DNA from: JBALVT01 sp045110675
GTDB lineage: Bacteria; Pseudomonadota; Gammaproteobacteria; Pseudomonadales; Halieaceae
DNA length: 64,000 bases
NCBI GenBank assembly: GCA_045110675.1
Contig: JBGCGJ010000009.1
Location: 186,001-250,000, forward strand
Reading direction: 5' to 3'
Part shown: positions 1 through 9,391 of the stretch, one piece after another
How the letters are laid out: every line of letters starts with the position of its first letter
Position numbering within the stretch: the stretch's first letter is position 1
Position numbers and translations under genes: made by a program
Notes under the pieces: generated by a model
What the model was told of the DNA's origin: nothing
The model's database searches: none
What the model saw: only the letters and a program-made list of their open reading frames with translations

Positions 1-2834
1 TGTTCTAGTGGCGCAATTTCCACAGACTCGTTGGCGAACGCAGCTTCAACCTCATCATCGGCCTGGTTCTCTGGCGACCCGAGAGCATCGGTGTCGAGAT
101 CAGATTCGAATGTAGGGTAAACATAGTTGCTGAGAAATTGTTGCCACTGCTGCTCATCAAGATAGCTCGCTCGACCCGCGACTCTTACAACGCCAGAAAC
201 CAATGGCGCCGGAGCCTGTTGCATCCCCAATGAGAGCGCTTCCAAACTTCTTCCGGCAAGCGACATGTCCACACTGAGATCGCTACCCAATTTCACTTTC
301 ATGATCTGAGAGGCACCGCCCAAAGGAAGTTCGAGATGCAGCGCTCTTGTCTCGAGCGGCGTTTTACGCCATGGGTCGGGAAGATCCAAGCCGACACCGG
401 ACAAATCCGAATCGAGAATTACCCTGGGCCGACTCCCAGGAGGCGCCTCAATCAAAACACTTGCAGATGCCTTTCCTGTTGCCAGATTCAACAAATCCAA
501 ATCGAGCCAGCGCCCTACATCTTCGAAATCGACCTGAGTTTGCAGCGCTACTTCGGTGACGGAACTTGAGGCGCTATAGACCTGAGGTTCACTATCTTGC
601 TCAGACTTGAAGACATCCGCTTGTCGGACTTCAGCCTGAACAGCTTCACCCCATATTGAACCCGCCAGTTCCACCGAGCGCAGTCCCGCCAGGGTCGTAT
701 ATGCCAACTCACCGCTAATGCCCTCAATCTTCAAACCTCCGGGATTAATTCCTAAATCCACCTCTCGCCAAAGTGTTTGAACATCGACAATCGGCGCAGT
801 CTTTTTATCGCTAAGATTCAGCAGTAAATCCAATTGGGTATCCAGATCGCCGCTCAGACTCCATTGCGTAAACGCATCACCCACCAGTGCGCTAATCGGT
901 GATTCGTTAACAATTTGCAGTCCATCACCGGCATCGCCGCTCATCGCACTACTGATCGCCAGCATCATCTCCCGCTGGTCGCTCATCCAGGCTTCAACGC
1001 TGAGGAAGTCAATGGAAGAATCGTAAAGCCGAGCGCTCTCAGACCAGACACTCACCAGAGAGTCATCGATCAAAACGGTGCCATCAACATCGCTCAGGGA
1101 TGGCCATCCCTCGTAATAGTCGAGTTCGGTGTTCGCGATATTGAAAAACAATTGCACAGTGCGAAGCGCGGAAGCATTTTTGATCAAACTCCCGCGCCAG
1201 AGAAATGCTCCCTCTTCAATGTCCCCCTCACCAATACTGTCTTTCAACCACTTCAGCAGGGGTTCACTGAGGGTGTAGGGCAGATATTTTGTTCGATGAA
1301 TGGGATGGGTATTCTCAAGCCCGACGAGTAAGTCCATCTCCAGACCCACAGCGCTTTCGACCAGAGGAATAGAGAGGTCAAACAGCGCCCTGGCGGTTCC
1401 CTCAGCACCCTGCGCCACCACCAGCCCACTTGAGAGTGATACCTCAGAGTCCGTCCAATCGAGATTTATGGTGCCGTAGAAATCATCAAACTGCAGGGCC
1501 TCGCGATAGATGGTCGGAAAGTCCATGGAAAATTGCTGACTGTCGATAATGACAAAACCACCATCGGATTCGAGCTCTACATAACCATTGTCAGCTCTGA
1601 GTCCCGGAGCGCCCTTCCAGGACTTAACCTCAAAGGCGGTAAAGTTGCCGGTCAGATCCCAGTCTTTAAGCGGCTCACCATAGTCAGCTACGTTCACTTG
1701 TAGGGATGTCAGTTCACCTTCGGGACTCAGTACCTCAAAGACTTTCCCGAGGGCCTCAGGGGTGGGGTCCAGACCTAGTAAAATCGCATTCAACGGGGCC
1801 AGTGGCACTTCACTGGCACGAAAGCGAAGGGAATCACCTCTGCCATCGATTTGCAGTCTGGGTATCAGGAGCTCTACACCTTCGTTGTGAATCTCAAGGT
1901 CAGTGGTAAACAGACTCCAACGATCATCGCGCTGATTCAGGCTGGCCTTTATTGAGACGAAATCCAGTGGCACATTCCAGGACTCGTCCGCTTTCTCAAT
2001 GCTCAGGTCCTGACCAGTCAGTTCTGCCGTAACGGTATGCTTGCCACGATCCCATGCAAGCCAGGCCTGCATGGCAACCGCGCCGGTCATCCTGGCGCCG
2101 AGATCTTTGGGGAGCATTGGTCGCAGTGCCCGCAAATTACTCTTCACCACATTGATGTACAGCTCACCGGTGAAAGCCTCAGTGGCGGTGGGATTGCCAA
2201 CCCCCTGCCCCAGCAAAATTATCTCAGTTCCCGTGGTATGTGACACCAGATCGGCATCTAGAATTCGCGCACTGCCTTCGCGACGCAGTGTTAGATCAAG
2301 ATCAAACAATCGCTGGGTCAAGTCGGGGAGATCTAGAATCAGTTGGTTATTGGTGAGCTGGATTTGCTCAATGTTCAGAAGAAAGGCTTCCAGTTCTTCA
2401 ACAAACTCACCGTCGCCGCCACCCATTCCAGCGATCAACAGCTTGCCTTCCGAGGTGAGTTCTCCTCGCAACAACAACTGATCAAGGCTTAAACGATAGG
2501 TACGCAAACTCCTGGTCTGCAAAGACTCCCAGACATTAACCGTCACCCGACCTTCCGCCAGTTCCAGAGGCCGTTCATCGCTCTCAGGTACAGACAACTG
2601 CAACCCGGTTAAAACAATCTCCGGCGTAAAAGAATGCCAACGCCCTGAGACGTCCTGAGCTTCAATGACAAAGGGAGACCGACTATTCAGTTCCCTGAGA
2701 ATATCCTCGCGATAAGCTTCCACATTCGACATCAGAAAGCGGCCAAAACTCACATAGACCGCCAAAATGACCACCGCTGCGACGATGACCTTCCAGAGAA
2801 ATCTACCTAAGTTGTTGAAAAAAGCGTGTCCCAA
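1..2834 (-). CDS. yhdP: YhdP family AsmA-like protein (partial, C-terminus outside window)
   Basis: The minus strand stays open from about 2834 to the left edge (about 944 codons), so the C-terminus is missing. The N-terminus is a short cytoplasmic stretch followed by one membrane helix (LWKVIVAAVVILAVYV), then a long region rich in alternating beta-type segments, as in the YhdP/AsmA-like bridge proteins that span the periplasm and help move phospholipid to the outer membrane. The order rng then yhdP on the same strand is a common gammaproteobacterial arrangement. The start is uncertain: no ATG opens the frame, so TTG at 2834, about 45 bases after the rng stop, is the best candidate. Function is by family and gene order; many short plus-strand frames inside it are shadows. 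Confidence 0.85.
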   Translation of the reverse strand, partial: MGHAFFNNLGRFLWKVIVAAVVILAVYVSFGRFLMSNVEAYREDILRELNSRSPFVIEAQDVSGRWHSFTPEIVLTGLQLSVPESDERPLELAEGRVTVNVWESLQTRSLRTYRLSLDQLLLRGELTSEGKLLIAGMGGGDGEFVEELEAFLLNIEQIQLTNNQLILDLPDLTQRLFDLDLTLRREGSARILDADLVSHTTGTEIILLGQGVGNPTATEAFTGELYINVVKSNLRALRPMLPKDLGARMTGAVAMQAWLAWDRGKHTVTAELTGQDLSIEKADESWNVPLDFVSIKASLNQRDDRWSLFTTDLEIHNEGVELLIPRLQIDGRGDSLRFRASEVPLAPLNAILLGLDPTPEALGKVFEVLSPEGELTSLQVNVADYGEPLKDWDLTGNFTAFEVKSWKGAPGLRADNGYVELESDGGFVIIDSQQFSMDFPTIYREALQFDDFYGTINLDWTDSEVSLSSGLVVAQGAEGTARALFDLSIPLVESAVGLEMDLLVGLENTHPIHRTKYLPYTLSEPLLKWLKDSIGEGDIEEGAFLWRGSLIKNASALRTVQLFFNIANTELDYYEGWPSLSDVDGTVLIDDSLVSVWSESARLYDSSIDFLSVEAWMSDQREMMLAISSAMSGDAGDGLQIVNESPISALVGDAFTQWSLSGDLDTQLDLLLNLSDKKTAPIVDVQTLWREVDLGINPGGLKIEGISGELAYTTLAGLRSVELAGSIWGEAVQAEVRQADVFKSEQDSEPQVYSASSSVTEVALQTQVDFEDVGRWLDLDLLNLATGKASASVLIEAPPGSRPRVILDSDLSGVGLDLPDPWRKTPLETRALHLELPLGGASQIMKVKLGSDLSVDMSLAGRSLEALSLGMQQAPAPLVSGVVRVAGRASYLDEQQWQQFLSNYVYPTFESDLDTDALGSPENQADDEVEAAFANESVEIAPLE

Positions 2835-2878
2835 TGAGGCTCTCGGATCCGGTTGTGAAAACTGTGCTCGTACACTAC

Positions 2879-4357
2879 TTAGAGCAGTACTATGTCGAAG
2901 TGTTCCTGATTGTAACTGGGCTCGACACGAAAACTGATCGTTTTGCCGACCAACTCCTGCAAATCCGCCACAATCGCTGACTCTTCATCCAGCAAACGAT
3001 CTACGACACCCTGTCCTGCCAAGACCATAAGAGTATCGTTCTCATACGCTTTGGCATCACGCATAATCTCACGAAAAATCTCATAACACAGGGTTTCGGC
3101 AGATTTAACCACTCCTCGCCCACTACAGACCGGGCATTCTTCACACAAAAGATGTTCCAAACTCTCTCGGTCGCGTTTACGAGTCATTTCCACTAAACCA
3201 AGATCGGATATACCGGTAATTTTGTTTCGACTTGGATCGCGGAGCATCGCCTTCTCTAGTGCCCTGTGAACCTGTCGACGGTGCTCAGCATCGCGCATAT
3301 CGATAAAGTCTATAATGATAATCCCGCCCAGGTTGCGCACGCGCAGTTGCCTGGCCAACATCGTGGCTGCTTCGAGGTTAGTTTTGAAAATGGTTTCCTC
3401 AAGGTTTTTCTTACCAACGAAGGACCCGGTATTCACATCAATTGTGGTCATCGCCTCGGTTTGATCAATAATCAGATAGCCTCCGGACTTAAGGTCGACT
3501 TTTCGGCTTAAGGCGCGCTCTATCTCATCTTCGACACCGTGGTTGTCCAACAACGGCCTTTCACCGTCGTAGTGACTGAGCAGAGCGCACACCTCCGGGA
3601 CATAGTCTGAGCAAAATGTTTCCAGGCGTTCAAAACAGCTCCTGTCATCGATACGAATCTTATCGAGACCCGGTCTGGCGAGATCTCGAATGGCCCGAAG
3701 GTATAGCGGCAGATCTTCGTATAACAAGGTGGGACGGTCTGCCGCCTTGCTGCGGCGATGCACAGCCGCCCAAACTCGCTTTAAATATCGTAAATCGGCG
3801 CGGATTTCTTCGACTGCAACGCCTTCGGCAGCGGTTCTGATAATGAAGCCGCGCATATCGGCCATGCCTTCGGTCTCGATAGCTTCAGCGAGCACTTGCT
3901 GAAGTCGATCCCGCTCCACATCGTCATCGATCCTCTGCGATACGCCTATATGATCTGATTGTGGCATGAGCACCAGGTATCGGGACGACATTGAAACCTG
4001 GGTACTTAAGCGAGCACCTTTGCTACCCAATGGGTCTTTGGTGACTTGAACAACAATCTTTTTCCCCTCGTGCAAAAAATCTCTGATCGCCTCGCTGTGA
4101 CGACTGCGATCTTCTCGCCCATCGCTGTCCAGGGGCATAATGTCAGAGACATGAATGAAGGCTGTTCGCTCGGCCCCAATATCCACAAATGCCGACTGCA
4201 TTCCCGGCAGCACCCGGACCACTTTGCCGGAGTAGATATTGCCAACAATCCCCCTGTTGGCCAGGCGCTCGATATGAACATCCTGTAAGAGTCCATTTTC
4301 AATCACCGCAACCCGGGTTTCCATCGCCGTCACATTGATCAGGATTTCTTCACTCAT
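2879..4357 (-). CDS. rng: Ribonuclease G
   Basis: RNase G is a single-strand endoribonuclease of the RNase E/G family that matures the 16S rRNA 5' end and decays some mRNAs in the cytoplasm. The 492-residue protein has an N-terminal S1 domain (GNIYSGKVVRVLPGMQSAFV region), the catalytic aspartate motifs TIDVNTGSF and IIIDFIDM, and the zinc-link cysteines in CPVCSGRG. It lacks the long C-terminal scaffold of RNase E. I place the start at the ATG giving MSEEILINV because GGAG sits 8 bases upstream; a longer frame begins at 4375. It overlaps the end of maf by 8 bases, indicating translational coupling. Confidence 0.96.
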   Translation of the reverse strand: MSEEILINVTAMETRVAVIENGLLQDVHIERLANRGIVGNIYSGKVVRVLPGMQSAFVDIGAERTAFIHVSDIMPLDSDGREDRSRHSEAIRDFLHEGKKIVVQVTKDPLGSKGARLSTQVSMSSRYLVLMPQSDHIGVSQRIDDDVERDRLQQVLAEAIETEGMADMRGFIIRTAAEGVAVEEIRADLRYLKRVWAAVHRRSKAADRPTLLYEDLPLYLRAIRDLARPGLDKIRIDDRSCFERLETFCSDYVPEVCALLSHYDGERPLLDNHGVEDEIERALSRKVDLKSGGYLIIDQTEAMTTIDVNTGSFVGKKNLEETIFKTNLEAATMLARQLRVRNLGGIIIIDFIDMRDAEHRRQVHRALEKAMLRDPSRNKITGISDLGLVEMTRKRDRESLEHLLCEECPVCSGRGVVKSAETLCYEIFREIMRDAKAYENDTLMVLAGQGVVDRLLDEESAIVADLQELVGKTISFRVEPSYNQEHFDIVLL

Positions 4358-4952
4358 GGGGTTTCTCCAGCGCATTGTCGACGCCGTGCTGGGAGAGCAT
4401 TTGCCAGGTTTCTGCCATCGGGAGACCTACTACATTACTGTAGCTGCCGTGCAAAGAGCTGACAAAGGCACCGCCGAGCCCCTGTATGCCATAGGCTCCC
4501 GCTTTGTCCCAGGGTTCGTCTGTTGCCAAGTAAGCATCAATAACCTCCTCGCGTAAAGGAACAAAGTCCACCTGGGTTTCCACTAACAACGTGGTGGAGG
4601 TATTCTTAAAACAGAGACACACTGCGCTCATAACCGAATGGGTTCTACCGCTGAGCTTCGTCAGAATTCTCCGCCCATCGGCTCTGTCTTGGGGTTTACC
4701 CAGAATACTATCGTCGAGCACCACTGTGGTGTCTGCCGCCAATACACAGCAGTTCCCTTGCGGATAACGCTGCGATACATGCTCGGCTTTGCTGCGCGCC
4801 ATCCGCTGCACATAATCGGAGGGCGGCTCACCAGGCGCAGGAGTTTCGTCAATATCGGCCGGATCGATTTCAAAACGAATACCCAGTTGGCTCAGCAGAT
4901 CGCTCCGCCTGGGAGAAGCGGAGGCCAGTATCAGTTTTGTTTGAACGCTCAA
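4350..4952 (-). CDS. maf: Maf/YhdE-family nucleoside triphosphate pyrophosphatase
   Basis: Maf proteins hydrolyse non-canonical or pyrimidine nucleoside triphosphates to the monophosphate and pyrophosphate; the YhdE branch acts on dTTP/UTP. The 200-residue product opens with the family signature LILASASPRRSDLL and contains AADTTVVLDDSILGKP, which holds the conserved aspartate and lysine of the active-site cleft. Its length is normal. It lies between mreD and rng, one base after the mreD stop and overlapping rng, the standard arrangement in gammaproteobacteria. The dTTP/UTP specificity is inferred from gene order. Confidence 0.94.
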   Translation of the reverse strand: MSVQTKLILASASPRRSDLLSQLGIRFEIDPADIDETPAPGEPPSDYVQRMARSKAEHVSQRYPQGNCCVLAADTTVVLDDSILGKPQDRADGRRILTKLSGRTHSVMSAVCLCFKNTSTTLLVETQVDFVPLREEVIDAYLATDEPWDKAGAYGIQGLGGAFVSSLHGSYSNVVGLPMAETWQMLSQHGVDNALEKPHE

Positions 4953-4953
4953 G

Positions 4954-5442
4954 TTAGGCCACGTGGTACTTGCGACGCACAGATCGCAGTATTTGTAGCA
5001 CCAACGGCCACATCAACATACTGGAAAAGGCGGGTAGCAAAAATAGCAGCGAATGCGTACCTCTGCCTTGAAGATTCTGCACCCACTGGCCAATGAGCTG
5101 ATTAATTCCAATCAGCAGGAAAATCGTGGCTGCCTGCTGCAAAGCGTTGAAGACTCGAAGCCGTTGATACAAAACCAGAGAAAGCAAAGCCATCACCATA
5201 AGCGAAAAAGCGTTCTGACCGAATACCGCCCCCTCAATCGCATCTAACGCAACCCCAACTGCCAAACCAGTCAGCAGCCCGACGCGATGGGGTAGCGCTA
5301 TGGTCCAGTAGATTAGAACCAAGGCCGGCCATTCGGGTCTGACCCAAAGCAACCATGGCGGCAAGGCGATTACCGCCAGCACAAAAGCGACGAAAAAAGA
5401 GAACCAGATTATCCAAAGACCCTGTTGACCTTGACCCGCCAT
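4954..5442 (-). CDS. mreD: Rod shape-determining protein MreD
   Basis: MreD is the integral membrane member of the elongasome, linking MreB filaments to MreC and peptidoglycan synthesis. The 162-residue product is very hydrophobic, with about five to six predicted membrane helices and the family-type segment HRVGLLTGLAVGVALDAIEGAVFGQNA read in two parts at roughly residues 52-78. It begins 3 bases after mreC and ends 1 base before maf, so mreB-mreC-mreD-maf-rng-yhdP reads as one leftward transcription unit. Confidence 0.94.
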   Translation of the reverse strand: MAGQGQQGLWIIWFSFFVAFVLAVIALPPWLLWVRPEWPALVLIYWTIALPHRVGLLTGLAVGVALDAIEGAVFGQNAFSLMVMALLSLVLYQRLRVFNALQQAATIFLLIGINQLIGQWVQNLQGRGTHSLLFLLPAFSSMLMWPLVLQILRSVRRKYHVA

Positions 5443-5445
5443 GCC

Positions 5446-6282
5446 CTACTCCGGCGCAGCGCTTTGGGCAGTAAATACCAACAATACGTAGCGGCTCCGA
5501 TCGAGTGCGGCGCTAGGTTGTGCTTGCACAGTGGCGAATGCTTGACCGGGATCGCGTTCTATCTTGCTGACCACTGCCACCGGATAGCCGACGGGAAAGC
5601 GTCCGCCAAGTCCGGAGGTTACCAGAAGGTCGCCCTCCTCGATGTCTGTTGTCGCCGCGACATGCCCGATTTCGAGCACGCCTAAGTTCCCGGACCCCTC
5701 GGCAATTGCGCGTACACCATTTCGATTAACCTGGACCGGAATCGAGTGGGTCGCATCTGTTATGAGCAAAGCCCTGGAACTAAATTCACTGACGACGACG
5801 ATTTGACCCAGCAGGCCCTCGGCATCGATAAGAGGTTGACCTATGTAGACTTTGTCGGCCGCGCCTTTGTTCAATACCAACTGGTGACTCATGGGGTCGG
5901 GGGATATTCCTATGAGCTCAGCGACCAAAACATCGTCCTGGAGCAGAGCGGCGGAATTCAGCAGCGAACGCAATCGAACATTTTCGGCGCGCAAAGCCGA
6001 CATCTGCTGAGAGCGCCCCTCTAGTACAAGGTTTTCACGATCGAGTTTTTCGACCTGTTCGATAAGCTCGCTGCGAGGCTGAATGTTAGTAGTGCCCCAG
6101 TCGAGTGCGCGAGCGGGAATATCGGCAATCCAATAAATAGGAGTAGTGAGCATATCGAGGAAGGAGCGAGTCGTATCGAGGCTGTTATAGCGCAAGTCAG
6201 CAGTAATCAACCCCGCCACGACAAGCACCGCGAATAAACTTCGCAAGCCCCATGAAGACTCTTCGGCAAATAGCGGCTTGAT
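5446..6282 (-). CDS. mreC: Rod shape-determining protein MreC, apparent AUC start
   Basis: MreC is a bitopic protein of the elongasome that interacts with MreB, MreD and PBP2/RodA. The product shows an N-terminal membrane helix (LFAVLVVAGLITA), a coiled coil (about residues 70-110) and the two-barrel periplasmic domain ending in VFTAQSAAPE. The first standard start codon is TTG at 6246, but twelve upstream in-frame codons encode KPLFAEESSWGLR, which aligns without gaps with the E. coli MreC N-terminus MKPIFSRGPSLQIR as I recall it. The codon matching the initiator methionine is ATC (6280-6282), preceded by AGGAG with 5-base spacing. No ATG, GTG or TTG exists in frame between the mreB stop and that ATC. 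I therefore extend the gene to ATC; the TTG start gives 266 residues. Confidence 0.9.
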   Translation of the reverse strand: MKPLFAEESSWGLRSLFAVLVVAGLITADLRYNSLDTTRSFLDMLTTPIYWIADIPARALDWGTTNIQPRSELIEQVEKLDRENLVLEGRSQQMSALRAENVRLRSLLNSAALLQDDVLVAELIGISPDPMSHQLVLNKGAADKVYIGQPLIDAEGLLGQIVVVSEFSSRALLITDATHSIPVQVNRNGVRAIAEGSGNLGVLEIGHVAATTDIEEGDLLVTSGLGGRFPVGYPVAVVSKIERDPGQAFATVQAQPSAALDRSRYVLLVFTAQSAAPE

Positions 6283-6314
6283 GTTCGCTCCTGTGGGCTC
6301 AGCCCGCCCGACCG

Positions 6315-7352
6315 TTATTCAGTAGAAAGCAGATCCAGGGTGTGCCGATCCATTTTCTCCATAGCGATACCACCACCTCTGGCAACACAAGTCAGCGGGT
6401 CTTCTGCAACAATGACCGGCAAACCCGTTTCCTCAGAAATCAGACGATCAAGATCGCGCAGCAAGGCACCGCCGCCGGTGAGCACTATGCCACTTTCGGC
6501 GATATCGGCTGCCAATTCAGGTGGAGATTGTTCCAAAGCGGATTTCACCGACTGAACAATCGCCGTCAAGGGTTCTTGCAGTGCCTCGAGTATTTCATCG
6601 CTGTTGAGGGTAAAGCTGCGGGGCACACCTTCGGCGAGGTTGCGGCCACGCACATCAATCTCACGCAGTTCACTGCCGGCAAAAGCACAGCCGACCTCTT
6701 CTTTAATCCGCTCGGCTGTCGCATCACCAATCAAACTGCCATAACAGCGGCGCACATGAGAAACGATGGCTTCATCGAAACGATCACCGCCAACCCGAAC
6801 AGAATCGCGGTAGACCACGCCATTGAGGGAAATAATAGCAACCTCGGTCGTTCCTCCACCGACATCCACTACCATGCAACCCTGGGCCTCATCTACATCC
6901 ATGCCGGCACCAATAGCGGCGGCCATGGGCTCTTCAATAAGCCTGACTTCACGGGCGCCAGCACTGAGCGCTGATTCGCGAATAGCTCTACGTTCAACCT
7001 GAGTGGACATACATGGGACGCATACCAGCACCCTGGGACTTGGACGAATAAACTGGCTTTCATGCACTTTGGCGATGAAATGTTGCAGCATTTTCTCAGT
7101 CACTTGGAAATCTGCGATAACGCCGTCTTTGAGAGGACGTATTGCAGTGATATTGCCCGGGGTTCTGCCCAGCATGCGCTTGGCGTCCTTACCCACTGCT
7201 TCTATGGTTTTCTGGCCATTGTGAACACGAATGGCTACTACCGAGGGTTCATTGAGGACGATACCTTGATCGCGAACGTAGATGAGAGTGTTGGCGGTTC
7301 CCAGATCAATCGACAGATCATTGGAAAACATTCCGCGCAATTTCTTTAGCAT
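6315..7352 (-). CDS. mreB: Rod shape-determining protein MreB (actin homologue)
   Basis: MreB forms membrane-bound actin-like filaments that orient cell-wall synthesis. The 345-residue product has the usual length. It carries the amphipathic N-terminus MLKKLRGMF, phosphate-1 motif IDLGTANTLIYV, phosphate-2 motif VVDVGGGTTEVAII and adenosine motif IVLTGGGALLRDL. It is the first gene of the leftward mre unit. An AGGA ribosome-binding site lies about 5 bases before the ATG. The 238-base gap to the divergent gatC must hold both promoters. Confidence 0.97.
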   Translation of the reverse strand: MLKKLRGMFSNDLSIDLGTANTLIYVRDQGIVLNEPSVVAIRVHNGQKTIEAVGKDAKRMLGRTPGNITAIRPLKDGVIADFQVTEKMLQHFIAKVHESQFIRPSPRVLVCVPCMSTQVERRAIRESALSAGAREVRLIEEPMAAAIGAGMDVDEAQGCMVVDVGGGTTEVAIISLNGVVYRDSVRVGGDRFDEAIVSHVRRCYGSLIGDATAERIKEEVGCAFAGSELREIDVRGRNLAEGVPRSFTLNSDEILEALQEPLTAIVQSVKSALEQSPPELAADIAESGIVLTGGGALLRDLDRLISEETGLPVIVAEDPLTCVARGGGIAMEKMDRHTLDLLSTE

Positions 7353-7590
7353 GTATCCTGATTACCTTATAAATACAGCGGCTATTTCCACTGCGGTACT
7401 TAAAAAATACCCCATACAGCGCTCCACTCCGGGTAGAAATATCTGCTATTGGTAAGTCCAGATATGCTGTTTAATTTGGTCAGTATTATTCCCGCAACTG
7501 TAACAACCGTGGGGATTTTGGGCAAGGCGCAAATGTGTTAAGTTTACGCCCCCAAAAGTGAATGAGACGACTCAGTCCCGTGTATAAAAC
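7353..7590. promoter_or_regulatory. Divergent mreB/gatC promoter region
   Basis: This is the only non-coding gap between the leftward mre unit and the rightward gat unit, so it should contain both promoters. A+T-rich segments (TATTTATAAGG on the mreB side, TGTATAAAAC directly before gatC) are visible, but I cannot fix -10/-35 boxes by eye. No clear Shine-Dalgarno sequence precedes the gatC ATG. Confidence 0.5.
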
Positions 7591-7878
7591 ATGTCGATAG
7601 AACAAGATGAGATCGAAAAAATTGCGCAGTTAGCTCGAATCCGAATCGCCGACGATCAAATCGCCGAGCTAACACAGCGGATTACCGAGATATTGGGCAT
7701 GGTTGATCAGCTTCAAGCCACCGATACCAGCGATGTAACACCGATGGCCAACCCCCTGGATGACGTCCAGCGGCTACGAGCCGATAAAATCACCGAGACC
7801 AATCAGCGCGATGCCTTTCAGGCTATCGCTCCCGCCGTAGAAAACGGCCTCTATCTGGTTCCCAAAGTCATCGATTAA
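7591..7878 (+). CDS. gatC: Asp-tRNA(Asn)/Glu-tRNA(Gln) amidotransferase subunit C
   Basis: GatC is the small subunit that stabilises GatA within the GatCAB transamidosome, which converts mischarged Glu-tRNA(Gln) and/or Asp-tRNA(Asn) to the correct aminoacyl-tRNA. The 95-residue product has the family pattern IEKIAQLARIRI near the N-terminus and the central VTPMANPLDDVQRLRAD region. Length is typical. It is the first gene of gatCAB, with 43 bases to gatA. The mRNA leader seems short or leaderless because TGTATAAAAC abuts the ATG and no ribosome-binding site is visible. Confidence 0.95.
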   Translation: MSIEQDEIEKIAQLARIRIADDQIAELTQRITEILGMVDQLQATDTSDVTPMANPLDDVQRLRADKITETNQRDAFQAIAPAVENGLYLVPKVID

Positions 7879-7921
7879 CCGCTCGTTCCATTCCCAGGAA
7901 ACAAGCTCAGGATATAAACTA

Positions 7922-9391
7922 ATGCATAGCAAAAGCGTGGCCAGCCTGTCAGCGGGCCTGCAGCAAAAAGAATTTTCCAGTGTCGAACTGACTCAGTGCT
8001 TTCTCGCGAGAATCGCAGCACACAATGCAAAACTGAATAGTTTCATTACGATAGATGAAGAAGGTGCACTGGCAAGCGCTGCGGCAGCTGATCAACGAAT
8101 CGCAAACGGCGACACCACAGCCCTAACCGGAATCCCCATTGCCCATAAGGACATATTCTGCACCAGTGGCATGCGCACCAGTTGCGGTTCGAAAATGTTA
8201 GACAACTTCATTCCTCCCTATGACGCGACACTGATTACACGATTTAGTAGCGCCGGTACCGTTACGCTGGGTAAAACCAACATGGATGAGTTCGCGATGG
8301 GCTCCTCAAACGAAAACAGTTACTACGGCCCCACCTTAAATCCCTGGGACAACGAAAGAGTCCCAGGGGGTTCCTCGGGAGGATCTGCGGCGGCAGTGGC
8401 GGCGCTTATGGCACCGGCTGCAACGGGGACTGATACCGGTGGCTCCATTCGTCAACCGGCCGCGTTTTGCGGAATTACCGGATTAAAACCCACCTATGGG
8501 AGAGTATCGCGATTGGGCATGGTGGCGTTTGCCTCGAGTCTGGACCAAGCAGGCCCGATGGCACATACGGCAAAAGACTGCGCGATGTTGCTCAACGCAA
8601 TGGCCGGGCACGATGAGCGCGACTCCACTTCCTCCGAGCGCCCTGTTCAGGACTACTGCGCAAACCTCGATGATTCAATTGACGGCCTGCGCATCGGTCT
8701 TCCCAAGGAGTATTTTGGTTCTGGCCTGGATGCAGAAACTGGCAAGCGAATCGACGCAGCGCTCAAGGAATTGGAACAGCGCGGTGCCAAACTAGTAGAA
8801 GTGTCTCTTCCACACAGCCATCTGACGATACCCGCGTACTATGTGATTGCGCCAGCCGAGGCCTCTACCAATTTGTCACGATTTGATGGCGTTCGATATG
8901 GCCATCGCTGCGACGACCCGGTAGACCTGAATGACCTGTATACGCGCACTCGAGAAGAGGGTTTCGGAGCAGAAGTAAAGAGGCGAATCCTGGTGGGCAC
9001 TTACGCGCTGTCTGCCGGCTACTACGACGCCTATTACAAAAAAGCGCAACAGGTTCGGCGTCTAATTAAGCAGGATTTCATGGATGCGTTTTCCCAGGTA
9101 GATATCATCGCGGGCCCCACTACGCCGAGTACCGCCTTTCCTCTTGGATCAAAATCCAGTGACCCAGTTTCCATGTACTTAGAAGATGTTTACACCCTGG
9201 CCGTTAATTTGGCTGGACTTCCCGGAATGTCTGTCCCGGCGGGTTTTGTAGACGACCTACCCATTGGACTACAGCTTATTGGCAAGCACTTTGACGAATC
9301 TCGATTGCTCAATGTCGCGCATCAATATCAGCAACTCACGCCCTGGCACGAACAACACCCGGCAATGACTGATACAGGGGGCGACGAATAA
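7922..9391 (+). CDS. gatA: Asp-tRNA(Asn)/Glu-tRNA(Gln) amidotransferase subunit A
   Basis: GatA is the amidase-signature subunit that releases ammonia from glutamine for transamidation. The 489-residue protein has the catalytic Lys-Ser-Ser layout: lysine in GIPIAHKDIF, the glycine/serine-rich loop VPGGSSGGSAAAVAA and the nucleophile region TGTDTGGSIRQPAAF. Length is normal. The stop TAA shares its last base with the gatB ATG (TAATG), which indicates translational coupling and equimolar synthesis. Confidence 0.97.
   Translation: MHSKSVASLSAGLQQKEFSSVELTQCFLARIAAHNAKLNSFITIDEEGALASAAAADQRIANGDTTALTGIPIAHKDIFCTSGMRTSCGSKMLDNFIPPYDATLITRFSSAGTVTLGKTNMDEFAMGSSNENSYYGPTLNPWDNERVPGGSSGGSAAAVAALMAPAATGTDTGGSIRQPAAFCGITGLKPTYGRVSRLGMVAFASSLDQAGPMAHTAKDCAMLLNAMAGHDERDSTSSERPVQDYCANLDDSIDGLRIGLPKEYFGSGLDAETGKRIDAALKELEQRGAKLVEVSLPHSHLTIPAYYVIAPAEASTNLSRFDGVRYGHRCDDPVDLNDLYTRTREEGFGAEVKRRILVGTYALSAGYYDAYYKKAQQVRRLIKQDFMDAFSQVDIIAGPTTPSTAFPLGSKSSDPVSMYLEDVYTLAVNLAGLPGMSVPAGFVDDLPIGLQLIGKHFDESRLLNVAHQYQQLTPWHEQHPAMTDTGGDE

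Noticed and set aside
336..2481. Several plus-strand frames (336-569, 915-1331, 1706-1909, 2041-2481)
   Set aside because: They lie antisense to the continuous YhdP frame, have no domains and no ribosome-binding sites; treated as shadows.
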